Part shown: positions 1 through 6,543 of the stretch, one piece after another
Layout: every line of letters begins with the position of its first letter
Numbering within the stretch: position 1 is the stretch's first letter
Assembly (NCBI GenBank): GCA_021845325.1
Contig: JAKBRR010000054.1
Coordinates: forward strand, 1 to 8,855
DNA length: 8,855 bases
Reading direction: 5' to 3'
Origin: Thermoplasmata archaeon
GTDB taxonomy: Archaea > Thermoplasmatota > Thermoplasmata > Thermoplasmatales > Thermoplasmataceae
Made by a program: the position numbers and the translations under genes
Notes under the pieces: model-generated
Seen by the model: the letters and a program-made list of their open reading frames with translations, nothing else
Database searches by the model: none
What the model was told of the DNA's origin: nothing

Positions 1-1
1 T

Positions 2-148
2 GTAAACTCTGGGTTGAGGGATCCCAGGAATTCAGCATGGCTAATTCCAATCAGCCTTCTGCTCCCATTCATTTACCTTTACAACATATTTAAGGGAGCG
101 AAATCAACCCACATAGACTGGAGAGGCACAAGCTACAGAATTAAATAA
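2..148 (+). CDS. Membrane glycosyltransferase, C-terminal end (GT2-like, partial)
   Basis: Reading from base 2, an open frame of 48 codons runs to a TAA at 146-148; the start lies left of the window. The visible peptide has a hydrophobic helix (about residues 13-30, with runs such as IPISLLLPFIYLYNIF), then a short basic stretch, then IDWRGTSYRIK at the end. A membrane helix followed by a terminal W-R-G-x-x-Y motif is typical of the C-terminus of membrane-bound family 2 glycosyltransferases (ceramide glucosyltransferase/HpnI-like), which transfer sugar from a nucleotide donor to a lipid or carrier on the cytosolic face. The catalytic domain is not visible, so donor and acceptor are unknown. 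The family call rests on this terminal motif alone. A competing short frame on the opposite strand (72 down to 1) is less convincing. Confidence 0.62.
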   Translation, partial: VNSGLRDPRNSAWLIPISLLLPFIYLYNIFKGAKSTHIDWRGTSYRIK

Positions 149-156
149 ACGATGAC

Positions 157-180
157 GAACCTGATATAACTTTTTGGTTC
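157..180 (+). terminator. Weak hairpin/T-run, possible terminator of the glycosyltransferase
   Basis: GAACC at 157-161 can pair with GGTTC at 176-180, and a T5 run (171-175) lies in the loop side, 23 bases after the stop codon. Archaeal termination relies mainly on T-rich tracts, so the T5 is the more relevant part. The stem is short and the loop is 14 nt, so this is a weak call. Confidence 0.25.
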
Positions 181-210
181 ACAATTTGCATTGACCTTTC
201 ATCTTTAAAT

Positions 211-271
211 GCTCAAGACTGAATCTTTACAGGTTTGAACTTTATAATGCCCGAATGCTATGGTCTTGAGC
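211..271. repeat. Perfect 9-bp inverted repeat with 43-nt spacer
   Basis: GCTCAAGAC at 211-219 is the exact reverse complement of GTCTTGAGC at 263-271, and bases 220/262 could add a G-U pair in RNA. A TATA-like CTTTAAAT (203-210) directly abuts the left arm. The arms could form the closing stem of a small RNA or be two half-sites for a regulator. The spacing is long for a simple terminator. Confidence 0.4.
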
Positions 272-461
272 TAAGACGTGCTACTTTAAGCATAAAAGCA
301 AGAATAATTGAATATGCTTTCTGATCTGTTTTACTCCTGTCAACCAGATAAATGCACAAATTGTTAAGAAAATTTTAAAGGTTTACTTTCCAATATTTTC
401 ACATTGAGAACGAAGAATAGCTCTTGGAAATGGTAAAATAGATATTATATTGTTATTCGCC

Positions 462-469
462 CTTTAAGA
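462..469 (+). promoter_or_regulatory. Candidate box A for the 493 gene
   Basis: CTTTAAGA is centred about 27 bases upstream of the ATG at 493, the distance expected of an archaeal TATA box for a leaderless transcript. No ribosome binding site precedes this ATG (the bases just before it are AATCTAT), which agrees with leaderless initiation. A more canonical ATATTATATT lies at 442-451 and would give a transcript with a leader of about 20 bases. Confidence 0.3.
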
Positions 470-492
470 CAAAGTATTTAATCAAAATCTAT

Positions 493-828
493 ATGACAAG
501 TAACGTGAACAAACTAAAACTTTCATACGAATTTGGATTTGTAGGAGGAATATTCCTTATAATTATTGCTGTCCTGGAATTGGTCTTAAGCTCAATAAGT
601 AAGTATTTAAAAATATTTGGGACATTTCCCTCAGCCGGTGCTGTCCCATTAATTATATTTGCTCTGATCGCGCTTCTTGGAACAGAATTCTCAAGAAGAG
701 ACAAGAAAATAGGGTATACATCAATGATAGTCATTGCAATAGCAGGAATGATTACCTTTGTAAATATTGAGATTGCTGGATTTGTATTAATACTCATAGG
801 CGGCATTCTGGTTATGATGAACAAATAA
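493..828 (+). CDS. Small four-helix membrane protein, unknown function
   Basis: This 111-residue protein is almost entirely hydrophobic. Four membrane segments can be placed at about residues 14-34, 47-63, 75-88 and 91-108, separated by short loops; the loop around residues 65-73 (FSRRDKKIG) is basic and probably cytosolic. There are no obvious catalytic motifs or signal peptide, and I do not recognise the family. The ATG is chosen because the frame begins there, a TATA-like box sits at leaderless distance, and there is no ribosome binding site to favour another start. It stands alone: 344 bases separate it from the glycosyltransferase gene and 86 from the helicase gene. An antisense frame of the same length exists, but it reads as a Pro/Asn/Ile-rich mirror of this membrane protein. 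Confidence 0.72.
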   Translation: MTSNVNKLKLSYEFGFVGGIFLIIIAVLELVLSSISKYLKIFGTFPSAGAVPLIIFALIALLGTEFSRRDKKIGYTSMIVIAIAGMITFVNIEIAGFVLILIGGILVMMNK

Positions 829-848
829 GTTATTTATCCATTCACAAA

Positions 849-860
849 TTTATTTTTAAA
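849..860 (+). terminator. T-rich tract after the small membrane gene
   Basis: The tract TTTATTTTTAAA begins about 20 bases after the TAA at 826-828 and contains a T5 run, which is the usual form of an archaeal terminator. It has no hairpin. It could equally be a TATA-like element of the helicase promoter region. Confidence 0.25.
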
Positions 861-882
861 ATAAGGTATTCTGATACAGTGA

Positions 883-894
883 AAAAAATAATTA
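883..894 (+). promoter_or_regulatory. Candidate box A for the helicase-nuclease gene
   Basis: AAAAATAATTAG is centred about 26 bases before the ATG at 915, and a purine-rich GTGAAA just upstream could serve as the TFB-recognition element. The ATG follows TTAGAGTAAT with no Shine-Dalgarno match, so transcription probably begins at or next to the start codon. The match to the consensus TTTAWATA is imperfect. Confidence 0.35.
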
Positions 895-914
895 GTTATT
901 CATATTAGAGTAAT

Positions 915-3653
915 ATGCAAACTACTTCTAATCGTCATAAAATTTTAATCGCAAATCCGGGGGCTGGGAAAACAGAAAGACTTTCAGAGGAAGTGGTTAA
1001 GTTAATAGGACTGGGTGTTCGACCAGAAAAAATACTATGTGTTACTTTTACAGTTAAGGCCAGAACAGAGATGGAAGATAGAATCTCCAAAAAAATGTCT
1101 GAAAAAAATTACGCAGGTTCTCTTCCGGATATAGAAACTTTCCACAGTTACTGTATCGGTTTGCTCAGACAATTCGATATGAACCCGGACATAATATCAG
1201 AGAGACTTGCTCGTTACTTTATAACAAAGTCCATTGTTTCCAGAGATGTCACCACTGGAACGGAAGAATCGCTATACAGAGAAGTGAACAGCTATATTTT
1301 AACAACAGGTAAAGTGATAAATGCGATCAAACTGATAAAAAGTTTTGGTATACTTCCAGACGAAGTATCAGATTCAGAGTCTCTAAGTATTCTTTCAGAA
1401 ATGTATGAAAATCAAGAGGGTTCAGTGAAAATATCATTAGAAGAAGCAAAGGCACTCCTTGATAAGTTTCTTCTGGTCTTTAGAGACTATGAAACTTACA
1501 AAAAAAACAGATTGCTTGATTATCAGGACATTCTCATTCTCGCACGGGATATACTTAAAAAGATGAAATCTCCACCTTATGATCATATTCTTGTTGATGA
1601 AGTGCAGGATATCAGCGCTCTGGAAAGCCAGATTATAAAGCTTTCAGGGAAAAACATATTCGCGGTTGGAGATTCAAAGCAGGCCATATTCGGTTTTCAG
1701 GGAGGAAACGTTGAAAGTTTCAATGCCTTTAGAAACCATAGAGACTTTGAAAAAGAAATCATGATGCACACTTTCAGACTTCCAGGCAATGTGGTAGATT
1801 ATGTAATCTCTTTCTTCAGCAGATTGAACATTGAGCAGGATATTTCAGAGTTACAGGTAATGGAAAGCATGAAGGAGGGGATAGAAGGTGAAGTCAGAAT
1901 TACTTTATCCGATAATCCGGAAGAAACTGCAGCTCTGGCTGTGAGAAACATTCTGAAAGCAATTTCAAAGGATGAACGCATAGGAATAATTGTGAGAAGC
2001 AACTATCAGGCTCTTAAAGTAAGCGAGTTTATGAAAAACATGCAAATCGACCATGGTTCAGGGTCGATTGTAACAACACTTGAAACAGAAAAAAGGGTCA
2101 TTACAACCTTCATCATGGGAATTCTGTCCACAGAAAAAAATGATGTAATAAAGGCATTATATACAGAATATTCAGGAGTATCTTTACGTGATGCGATTAA
2201 AACAGTTGATACTATTCAATTCAAAAACGAATTTGATGAGTATTTACCGGAACCATTTTCATCAATGAGAAGAAAATATTCAGAAAATATGGGAATGCTT
2301 CAGAAATTATTTACAGAATATATTATACCAAAGTCAATTGAGAAAGGAGGGAATTTTTTCCTGGCTGCAAAGGAGCTTTCCAATGCAATTCCTGAATTCT
2401 TCGAAAAGGTTAATGGAGGCAAGCAGGATCTCATATCCTTCTTAAAACAGGAAAATTCAGACGAGAGTGTTGAAGACGAAATTGAGAAAAGAATAACGAT
2501 AAGCACAGTTCATAAATCAAAGGGAAGGGAATTTGATCACGTTATATATGTCCCATCAAGAAAATCATGGGGGGATCCCAGTGGAATGGATCTTGTAATG
2601 AACAGCATACTGCGAACCAAGGAACAGCATTACGATCCTGATGATCGGAAAGAGGAAGAAAACAGGATTGATTTTGTGGCTCTCACAAGAACCCGGAAAA
2701 GCCTATGGATCTTAACAAAGTCAAAAGAATCAGATAGATATAAAATAGATGGTAAGTGCATTTTGACTAAGCTAGATTCGGAATCACCAGAATTTGAAAC
2801 AATAAGTCGAAAAAAGATAAGCGAAAAAGATTCCGCGTCTCCCATGGAAAATTTAGACAGGTGGCTCATGGAATTTATTCAAAAGAAGATAAACAGGTTG
2901 AAAAGGCTGAGCTTTTCCATGATAGGATCACTTGATGAATTACCATCGTTCGTTTCCAGATATATCCTTGCGATTTCAGATTTTAGCACAGCACTTCAAC
3001 TTGGTACAAATACTCATAAAATAATAGAAGATTTTCTTACAAACAATGAGATTCCCGGCCTTCTAAACAGTGATCTTGAAACAAAAAGCTGGAATAACTT
3101 TTTAAAATACTATGCAGATGTAAACAGTCTTACGGGTGTTAAATGGATTTTATCCGAAGGGACTGTTCAATGTAATGTCATGGATCTATTCCCTGACATT
3201 AAAACCGACCTGACAATCATGGGAAAAATAGATGCCGGATATACTTTTATGCAGGATGGAATAGAAAAAACCAGAATAGTGGACTTCAAGACAAGCAAAG
3301 AGGCGGGAGACCTTGATAAGTACTACGAACAGATATCCCTTTATTCTTATCTATACTCTTTGCAAAACCACATCCCGATTCAGAATATTGAGGGAGAGGT
3401 GGTAATGCTGAGCGTCCGGGAAGGGAAAATTTCAACAGGAAAGGTTGATTTGAAAGTCTATCAGGCGAATTCTCTAATGCTAGAGAGGGCGATTGAAGCA
3501 GTTAAAAAGAGAATTCAAATGTTCGTAAATATACAAAATAATCCTGAAATGCTCTATGAAATGATCCTAAAGGCAAAGGAGAAATATACCCCGTCAGAAA
3601 TATTCAAGCAAGTTCAAAGGGAAATTTCACTTGAGCTTAAAGGTGTAGCATAA
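915..3653 (+). CDS. UvrD/Rep-type helicase fused to RecB-like nuclease
   Basis: This complete 912-residue protein is an ATP-driven DNA helicase with an attached nuclease. All superfamily 1A motifs are visible: I (NPGAGKT, K19-T20), Ia (VTFTVKARTEM, about 43-53), Ib (ETFHSYC, 74-80), II (DEVQD, 228-232), III (GDSKQAIFGFQGG, 252-264), IV (HTFRLP, 285-290), V (TVHKSKGREF, 531-540) and VI (VALTRTRK, 588-595). The C-terminal 215 residues carry the RecB-family PD-(D/E)XK signature: G697/H701/E705, GKIDA (D773), VDFKTSK (D790, K792) and Q806/Y810. The layout resembles bacterial AddA but is shorter (AddA is about 1,200 residues). No four-cysteine iron-sulfur staple like that of AddB or Cas4 is seen. 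It likely unwinds and trims double-strand ends in repair or foreign-DNA degradation. No AddB-like partner lies beside it. All key residues appear intact; the biological role is inferred. Confidence 0.93.
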   Translation: MQTTSNRHKILIANPGAGKTERLSEEVVKLIGLGVRPEKILCVTFTVKARTEMEDRISKKMSEKNYAGSLPDIETFHSYCIGLLRQFDMNPDIISERLARYFITKSIVSRDVTTGTEESLYREVNSYILTTGKVINAIKLIKSFGILPDEVSDSESLSILSEMYENQEGSVKISLEEAKALLDKFLLVFRDYETYKKNRLLDYQDILILARDILKKMKSPPYDHILVDEVQDISALESQIIKLSGKNIFAVGDSKQAIFGFQGGNVESFNAFRNHRDFEKEIMMHTFRLPGNVVDYVISFFSRLNIEQDISELQVMESMKEGIEGEVRITLSDNPEETAALAVRNILKAISKDERIGIIVRSNYQALKVSEFMKNMQIDHGSGSIVTTLETEKRVITTFIMGILSTEKNDVIKALYTEYSGVSLRDAIKTVDTIQFKNEFDEYLPEPFSSMRRKYSENMGMLQKLFTEYIIPKSIEKGGNFFLAAKELSNAIPEFFEKVNGGKQDLISFLKQENSDESVEDEIEKRITISTVHKSKGREFDHVIYVPSRKSWGDPSGMDLVMNSILRTKEQHYDPDDRKEEENRIDFVALTRTRKSLWILTKSKESDRYKIDGKCILTKLDSESPEFETISRKKISEKDSASPMENLDRWLMEFIQKKINRLKRLSFSMIGSLDELPSFVSRYILAISDFSTALQLGTNTHKIIEDFLTNNEIPGLLNSDLETKSWNNFLKYYADVNSLTGVKWILSEGTVQCNVMDLFPDIKTDLTIMGKIDAGYTFMQDGIEKTRIVDFKTSKEAGDLDKYYEQISLYSYLYSLQNHIPIQNIEGEVVMLSVREGKISTGKVDLKVYQANSLMLERAIEAVKKRIQMFVNIQNNPEMLYEMILKAKEKYTPSEIFKQVQREISLELKGVA

Positions 3654-4280
3654 CTACTGCTGCTCCGTCTTTTTAATGGCGTTTCTCATCAATATGGCAT
3701 ATACTGCGAAGAAAACAATAATTGCAGGAATAAGACCAATGTTAAATGTAGGCAAGATGAGAATTGCTATATAGGAAAGATAACCAAGTATGAATGCCAC
3801 TAATGCAATCAGGAAGATTGTCCTTGTGAACCTGCCCAATTCATTCTCCATGTCCTCAATATCATAACCACCCGTTGATGACATTTTTCCGATAAATGAT
3901 GCAGATTCAAAGTTGGAAAGCATTACTACGGAAAATTCAGCTATGGGAAATATAAGAGCAATAAAAACCGTATCTGCATTATTAAACGCATATAGGGCGG
4001 TCAGATGTGAACCTATGTATCCGCGTGAAAGAACTATGGGGATGAATGGCAGAAGAATTGCTATGAATTTAAACCTGTTTTTTGGTTCTATTCCACTTGA
4101 TCTATGGCTATTAGCCAATAGGATTCCTATGAAAAAAACAATCAGTGAAAAAATAACAAATATATATGCTATGAACGTGGTTGAAATGAGAAATATCAAC
4201 ATAGAATAAATCAGGAACAGGACCAGGCCTATTGTAAATGAAAGATGATATCTCAGATTACCACCCCGCAAGCATGGCAA
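3654..4280 (-). CDS. Multi-span membrane protein, last gene of the MoxR/DUF58 operon
   Basis: This protein of up to 208 residues has about six membrane segments (near 13-33, 36-55, 72-86, 102-121, 152-175 and 180-197) and one longer hydrophilic, partly acidic loop (about 122-151, containing YDIEDMENELGRFTR). I do not recognise the family; by position it matches the extra membrane gene often found beside DUF58 genes in archaea. The start is uncertain because no ATG is available. TTG at 4280 gives the limits listed and overlaps DUF58 by 23 bases, but no well-placed ribosome binding site precedes it. A GGGGTG (4267-4262) lies five bases before a CTG at 4256, one base beyond the DUF58 stop, and would give a natural 200-residue protein starting MRYHLSFTIG. 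TTG at 4271 is a third option. Its TAG stop adjoins the helicase stop directly. Confidence 0.75.
   Translation of the reverse strand: MPCLRGGNLRYHLSFTIGLVLFLIYSMLIFLISTTFIAYIFVIFSLIVFFIGILLANSHRSSGIEPKNRFKFIAILLPFIPIVLSRGYIGSHLTALYAFNNADTVFIALIFPIAEFSVVMLSNFESASFIGKMSSTGGYDIEDMENELGRFTRTIFLIALVAFILGYLSYIAILILPTFNIGLIPAIIVFFAVYAILMRNAIKKTEQQ
4257..4267 (-). promoter_or_regulatory. Ribosome binding site pointing to a CTG start
   Basis: Read on the minus strand, GGGGTG (4267-4262) pairs with the anti-Shine-Dalgarno sequence with one G-U pair, and a 5-base spacer leads to CTG at 4256-4254. It spans the last codons and TAA stop of DUF58, so it would couple translation of the two genes. The TTG codons at 4280 and 4271 lie upstream of or beside this site, so it cannot serve them. 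Confidence 0.4.
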
Positions 4281-5568
4281 GCCTTGAAGCTGCTATACCT
4301 ATACTTTCCTGTGCCGGTTCCCACGAAATTATTGAACACCTGGATGGAAATACCTTGTAAATTTCACTCTTTGCATCTTTGATTATCTTCCTCTGGAATA
4401 GAGCTGATAGCTCCTCTCTTCTGAATTTTGCAGATATACCCTGAGTTAAAATATCCATGAGAGTCACCCTGGCACCAGCGGCAATTAAGGCAGATGCAAA
4501 TTCTGCAATTGAGGGGTAATTTGTGCTGTTCAGACTGGTAATAAACATTACCTGAGGTAACGTTTCAGCTATGATGTGTGAAAGTGCCTTATCCGGCTTA
4601 TATTTTATATTCTTACCCTTCACAGCTTCCACCCGAATCAAAATTCTCTGGAGTTTGTTATATGTATCTCCACCGGATGATGGCTGGATGTATGGAGCTT
4701 TTGCTTCGGTGAATGCCCTTGTCTCCCAAAAACCAACGTTTGACCCCTTTGATGTCAGATATTTTGCACCTGATAGAATCAACGGAATGGAATATTCAAG
4801 TGGATTCTGGCTAGTGGTTCCCATGAGCATGTTATTCCCCCGGTCCAGGATAAAAATAAAAGTTTTCATGCCCTCTCTTTCGTAAATATTAACGAGTAGC
4901 TTTTCCTGGGAATTTCTCCTTGCAGTAGCCTTCCAGTTTATGGTTTTATAAGGATCACCGGGAATGTAATCCCTTATTGATTCAAAGTCTGTTGAAGGCG
5001 GTCCTAGTCTGGAAATCGCAATTCGAGGTTTAATAACCTTACTTCTGAATTGAAACTGTGATTTCTTTAACATTGAAATTGCCGGGATAACCTCAATGCT
5101 TCTTGACGTTTTCACAGTTACTTTCTTTTTTCTTACCATGCCTATAACAGGTATATATGTAATATCGGAATCTGTAAGATCAAATATTCCTCTTCTTGTT
5201 GCCCTGATCTTATATGTAACTTCTTTTGATCTCTCCTTTATACTTTTGAACATGAGGCATACGTTTGAACCTTCCACTATCTCCATTTCTTTGAACGTAG
5301 GAAGGGATATGTTGAAGAGTCCAAACCCACCGGTTGATTTTATTTTAACCCGAAAAAGGGCCTCGTCTCCAACCTTCATTCTGCTTGGTATATCAAATGT
5401 GAGTGAAATGTCCTCATCTTTTACAGTATAAATTATAATAAATACAAAGATTATTGGAAAGAATATGCCCAGAATAATGGTCTTTTCAGTGGCTAAAAGT
5501 GCAAATATGGCAACGAATCCAGCCAATAGAACTATTGTGATAAGCTGCTTGCTCCATTCTTTTATCAA
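4258..5568 (-). CDS. DUF58 family protein (membrane-anchored, vWA-like), MoxR partner
   Basis: This 436-residue protein opens with two adjacent membrane helices (about 9-27 and 31-48), then a beta-rich region (about 55-160), then the DUF58 core. The family hallmark is clear at 199-217: RDYIPGD, then INWKATAR. It is followed by ILDRGNNM (240-247), the position of the metal-binding loop of von Willebrand A domains. DUF58 proteins act with MoxR AAA+ ATPases in membrane-associated assembly or activation of other proteins; the substrate is unknown. Both helices near the N-terminus imply that the main domain is cytosolic, alongside MoxR. The TTG start is chosen because GTGATC (5578-5573), part of an AAGTGATC run, lies four bases upstream and overlaps the MoxR stop codon. 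The metal site is degenerate: D-x-G-x-N instead of D-x-S-x-S. Confidence 0.9.
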   Translation of the reverse strand: MIKEWSKQLITIVLLAGFVAIFALLATEKTIILGIFFPIIFVFIIIYTVKDEDISLTFDIPSRMKVGDEALFRVKIKSTGGFGLFNISLPTFKEMEIVEGSNVCLMFKSIKERSKEVTYKIRATRRGIFDLTDSDITYIPVIGMVRKKKVTVKTSRSIEVIPAISMLKKSQFQFRSKVIKPRIAISRLGPPSTDFESIRDYIPGDPYKTINWKATARRNSQEKLLVNIYEREGMKTFIFILDRGNNMLMGTTSQNPLEYSIPLILSGAKYLTSKGSNVGFWETRAFTEAKAPYIQPSSGGDTYNKLQRILIRVEAVKGKNIKYKPDKALSHIIAETLPQVMFITSLNSTNYPSIAEFASALIAAGARVTLMDILTQGISAKFRREELSALFQRKIIKDAKSEIYKVFPSRCSIISWEPAQESIGIAASRLAMLAGW

Positions 5569-5580
5569 ATAGGATCACTT
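5569..5580 (-). promoter_or_regulatory. Ribosome binding site for DUF58 (TTG start)
   Basis: On the minus strand AAGTGATC (5580-5573) matches AGGTGATC with one mismatch and is followed by a 4-base spacer and TTG at 5568-5566. The site contains the TGA stop of MoxR (5577-5575), indicating translational coupling of the two genes and supporting the non-ATG start. Confidence 0.55.
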
Positions 5581-6543
5581 AGGTACAGGTTCTCTTTTCA
5601 TGAAATCTTCTATTATCCTAGATGCCGGAATATCCTCCATTACCTGATCCGGTTTAAGAACGATTCTGTGTGAAAGACATTCCTTTGCAAGAAGCTTCAC
5701 ATCGTCCGGTATGACAAAATCTCTCCCATCTAATAGCGCCATTGCTCTTGAAATTCTTAAAAGTGAAATTAATCCTCTTGGACTGGGCCCGGCAAGAACT
5801 CTTGGGTCCTTTCTGATCTCTCCAAAACTAGAAATGTAAGTGATTACCTTATCATCAACACCGATTAGCTTTTCAACAAGATTCTGAATCTCAATTAATG
5901 ATTCTGGAGAGAATATTTCCTCAGCCTTAGAGCTTGGATCATCGTTTGTCCATGATATTCTTCTCTTCAAGATTTGAGAGTCGTCTGTGGGGTATCCAAA
6001 AGACAATCTCATCATAAATCTATCCATCTGTGCCTCCGGGAGTGGATATGTTCCCTCAAATTCAATAGGATTCTGAGTCGCGATGACGATAAAAGGTTTA
6101 GGCAACGGTATGGTTTCCCCCTCTATTGTCACCTGTTTCTCCTCCATTGCTTCAAGAAGTGCTGATTGTGTTTTAGGTGGTGCTCTGTTTATTTCATCTG
6201 CCAGAAGCAAATTACAAAATATTGGGCCCTTTACAAGTTCAAATTCACCCTTAGCTGGTCTATAAACCTTTGTTCCCAGAATATCGCTGGGCAAAAGATC
6301 AGGGGTGAACTGAATTCTCTTGTAAGATATGCCTAATATCCTTGATATTAATTTTGCCACAAAGGTCTTCCCTATTCCTGGATTATCTTCAAGGAGAACA
6401 TGACCAGAGGCAAGCACAGATGATACAATTTTTGAAATTATCTCTCTGTCTCCAACATAATATTTCTGTATTTCATCCATCATCCTTTCCAACTGTTCAT
6501 CGGCCTTATGTATAGCCTCATTACTTTCATTGTTTTTCTGCAT
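5575..6543 (-). CDS. MoxR family AAA+ ATPase
   Basis: This protein of 322 residues is a typical-length MoxR ATPase, a chaperone-like AAA+ enzyme that remodels partner proteins, generally with a vWA or DUF58 protein. Numbered from the ATG at 6543, it shows Walker A DNPGIGKT (53-60), the motif FTPDLLPSDILG (79-90), Walker B LLLADEINR (112-120, D116/E117), sensor 1 IATQNP (154-159), EGTYPLPEAQMDRF (163-176, with R175 as candidate arginine finger) and sensor 2 GPSPRG (252-257, R256). All key residues are present, so it should be an active, soluble cytosolic ATPase. The ATG at 6543 is preferred because a strong AGGTGAT lies four bases upstream. An ATG at 6549 with GGAG eight bases upstream is possible, and the GTG at 6552 lies inside the binding site. 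It overlaps the preceding gene by 17 bases. Confidence 0.95.
   Translation of the reverse strand: MQKNNESNEAIHKADEQLERMMDEIQKYYVGDREIISKIVSSVLASGHVLLEDNPGIGKTFVAKLISRILGISYKRIQFTPDLLPSDILGTKVYRPAKGEFELVKGPIFCNLLLADEINRAPPKTQSALLEAMEEKQVTIEGETIPLPKPFIVIATQNPIEFEGTYPLPEAQMDRFMMRLSFGYPTDDSQILKRRISWTNDDPSSKAEEIFSPESLIEIQNLVEKLIGVDDKVITYISSFGEIRKDPRVLAGPSPRGLISLLRISRAMALLDGRDFVIPDDVKLLAKECLSHRIVLKPDQVMEDIPASRIIEDFMKREPVPK

Larger units (their letters stand above)
149..492. other. Non-coding intergenic region
   Basis: This stretch of 344 bases separates the glycosyltransferase stop from the next plus-strand start. No convincing open frame was seen on either strand, and it has no tRNA cloverleaf or CRISPR-like repeats. 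It contains a weak hairpin followed by sequence resembling a terminator (157-180), a perfect 9-bp inverted repeat (211-219 with 263-271), a second 7-bp inverted repeat (AAGCATA at 288-294 with TATGCTT at 313-319) and several A+T-rich box A-like stretches. It is most simply read as terminator plus promoter region; a small RNA is possible but unproven. Confidence 0.6.

Noticed and set aside
1..72. Minus-strand frame starting ATG at 72, with AAGGT upstream, open to the left edge (begins MNGSRRLIGIS)
   Set aside because: It completely overlaps the plus-strand glycosyltransferase end, whose helix plus W-R-G-x-x-Y terminus is far more recognisable. Both could not readily be real; the leftward sequence would settle it.
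225..260. Sequence resembling a tRNA T-arm (AGGTTTGAACTT)
   Set aside because: The T-loop is not canonical (TTTGAAC instead of TTCRANY) and no acceptor, D or anticodon stems can be built around it.
489..824. Minus-strand open frame of 111 codons mirroring the small membrane gene
   Set aside because: Its composition (Ile/Asn/Pro/Thr-rich) is what the reverse complement of a hydrophobic membrane gene gives; the plus frame has a promoter-like box and clean membrane helices.
3913..4209. Plus-strand frame of 98 codons inside the last operon gene
   Set aside because: It is a shadow of the membrane protein on the opposite strand, with no family resemblance or start signal.
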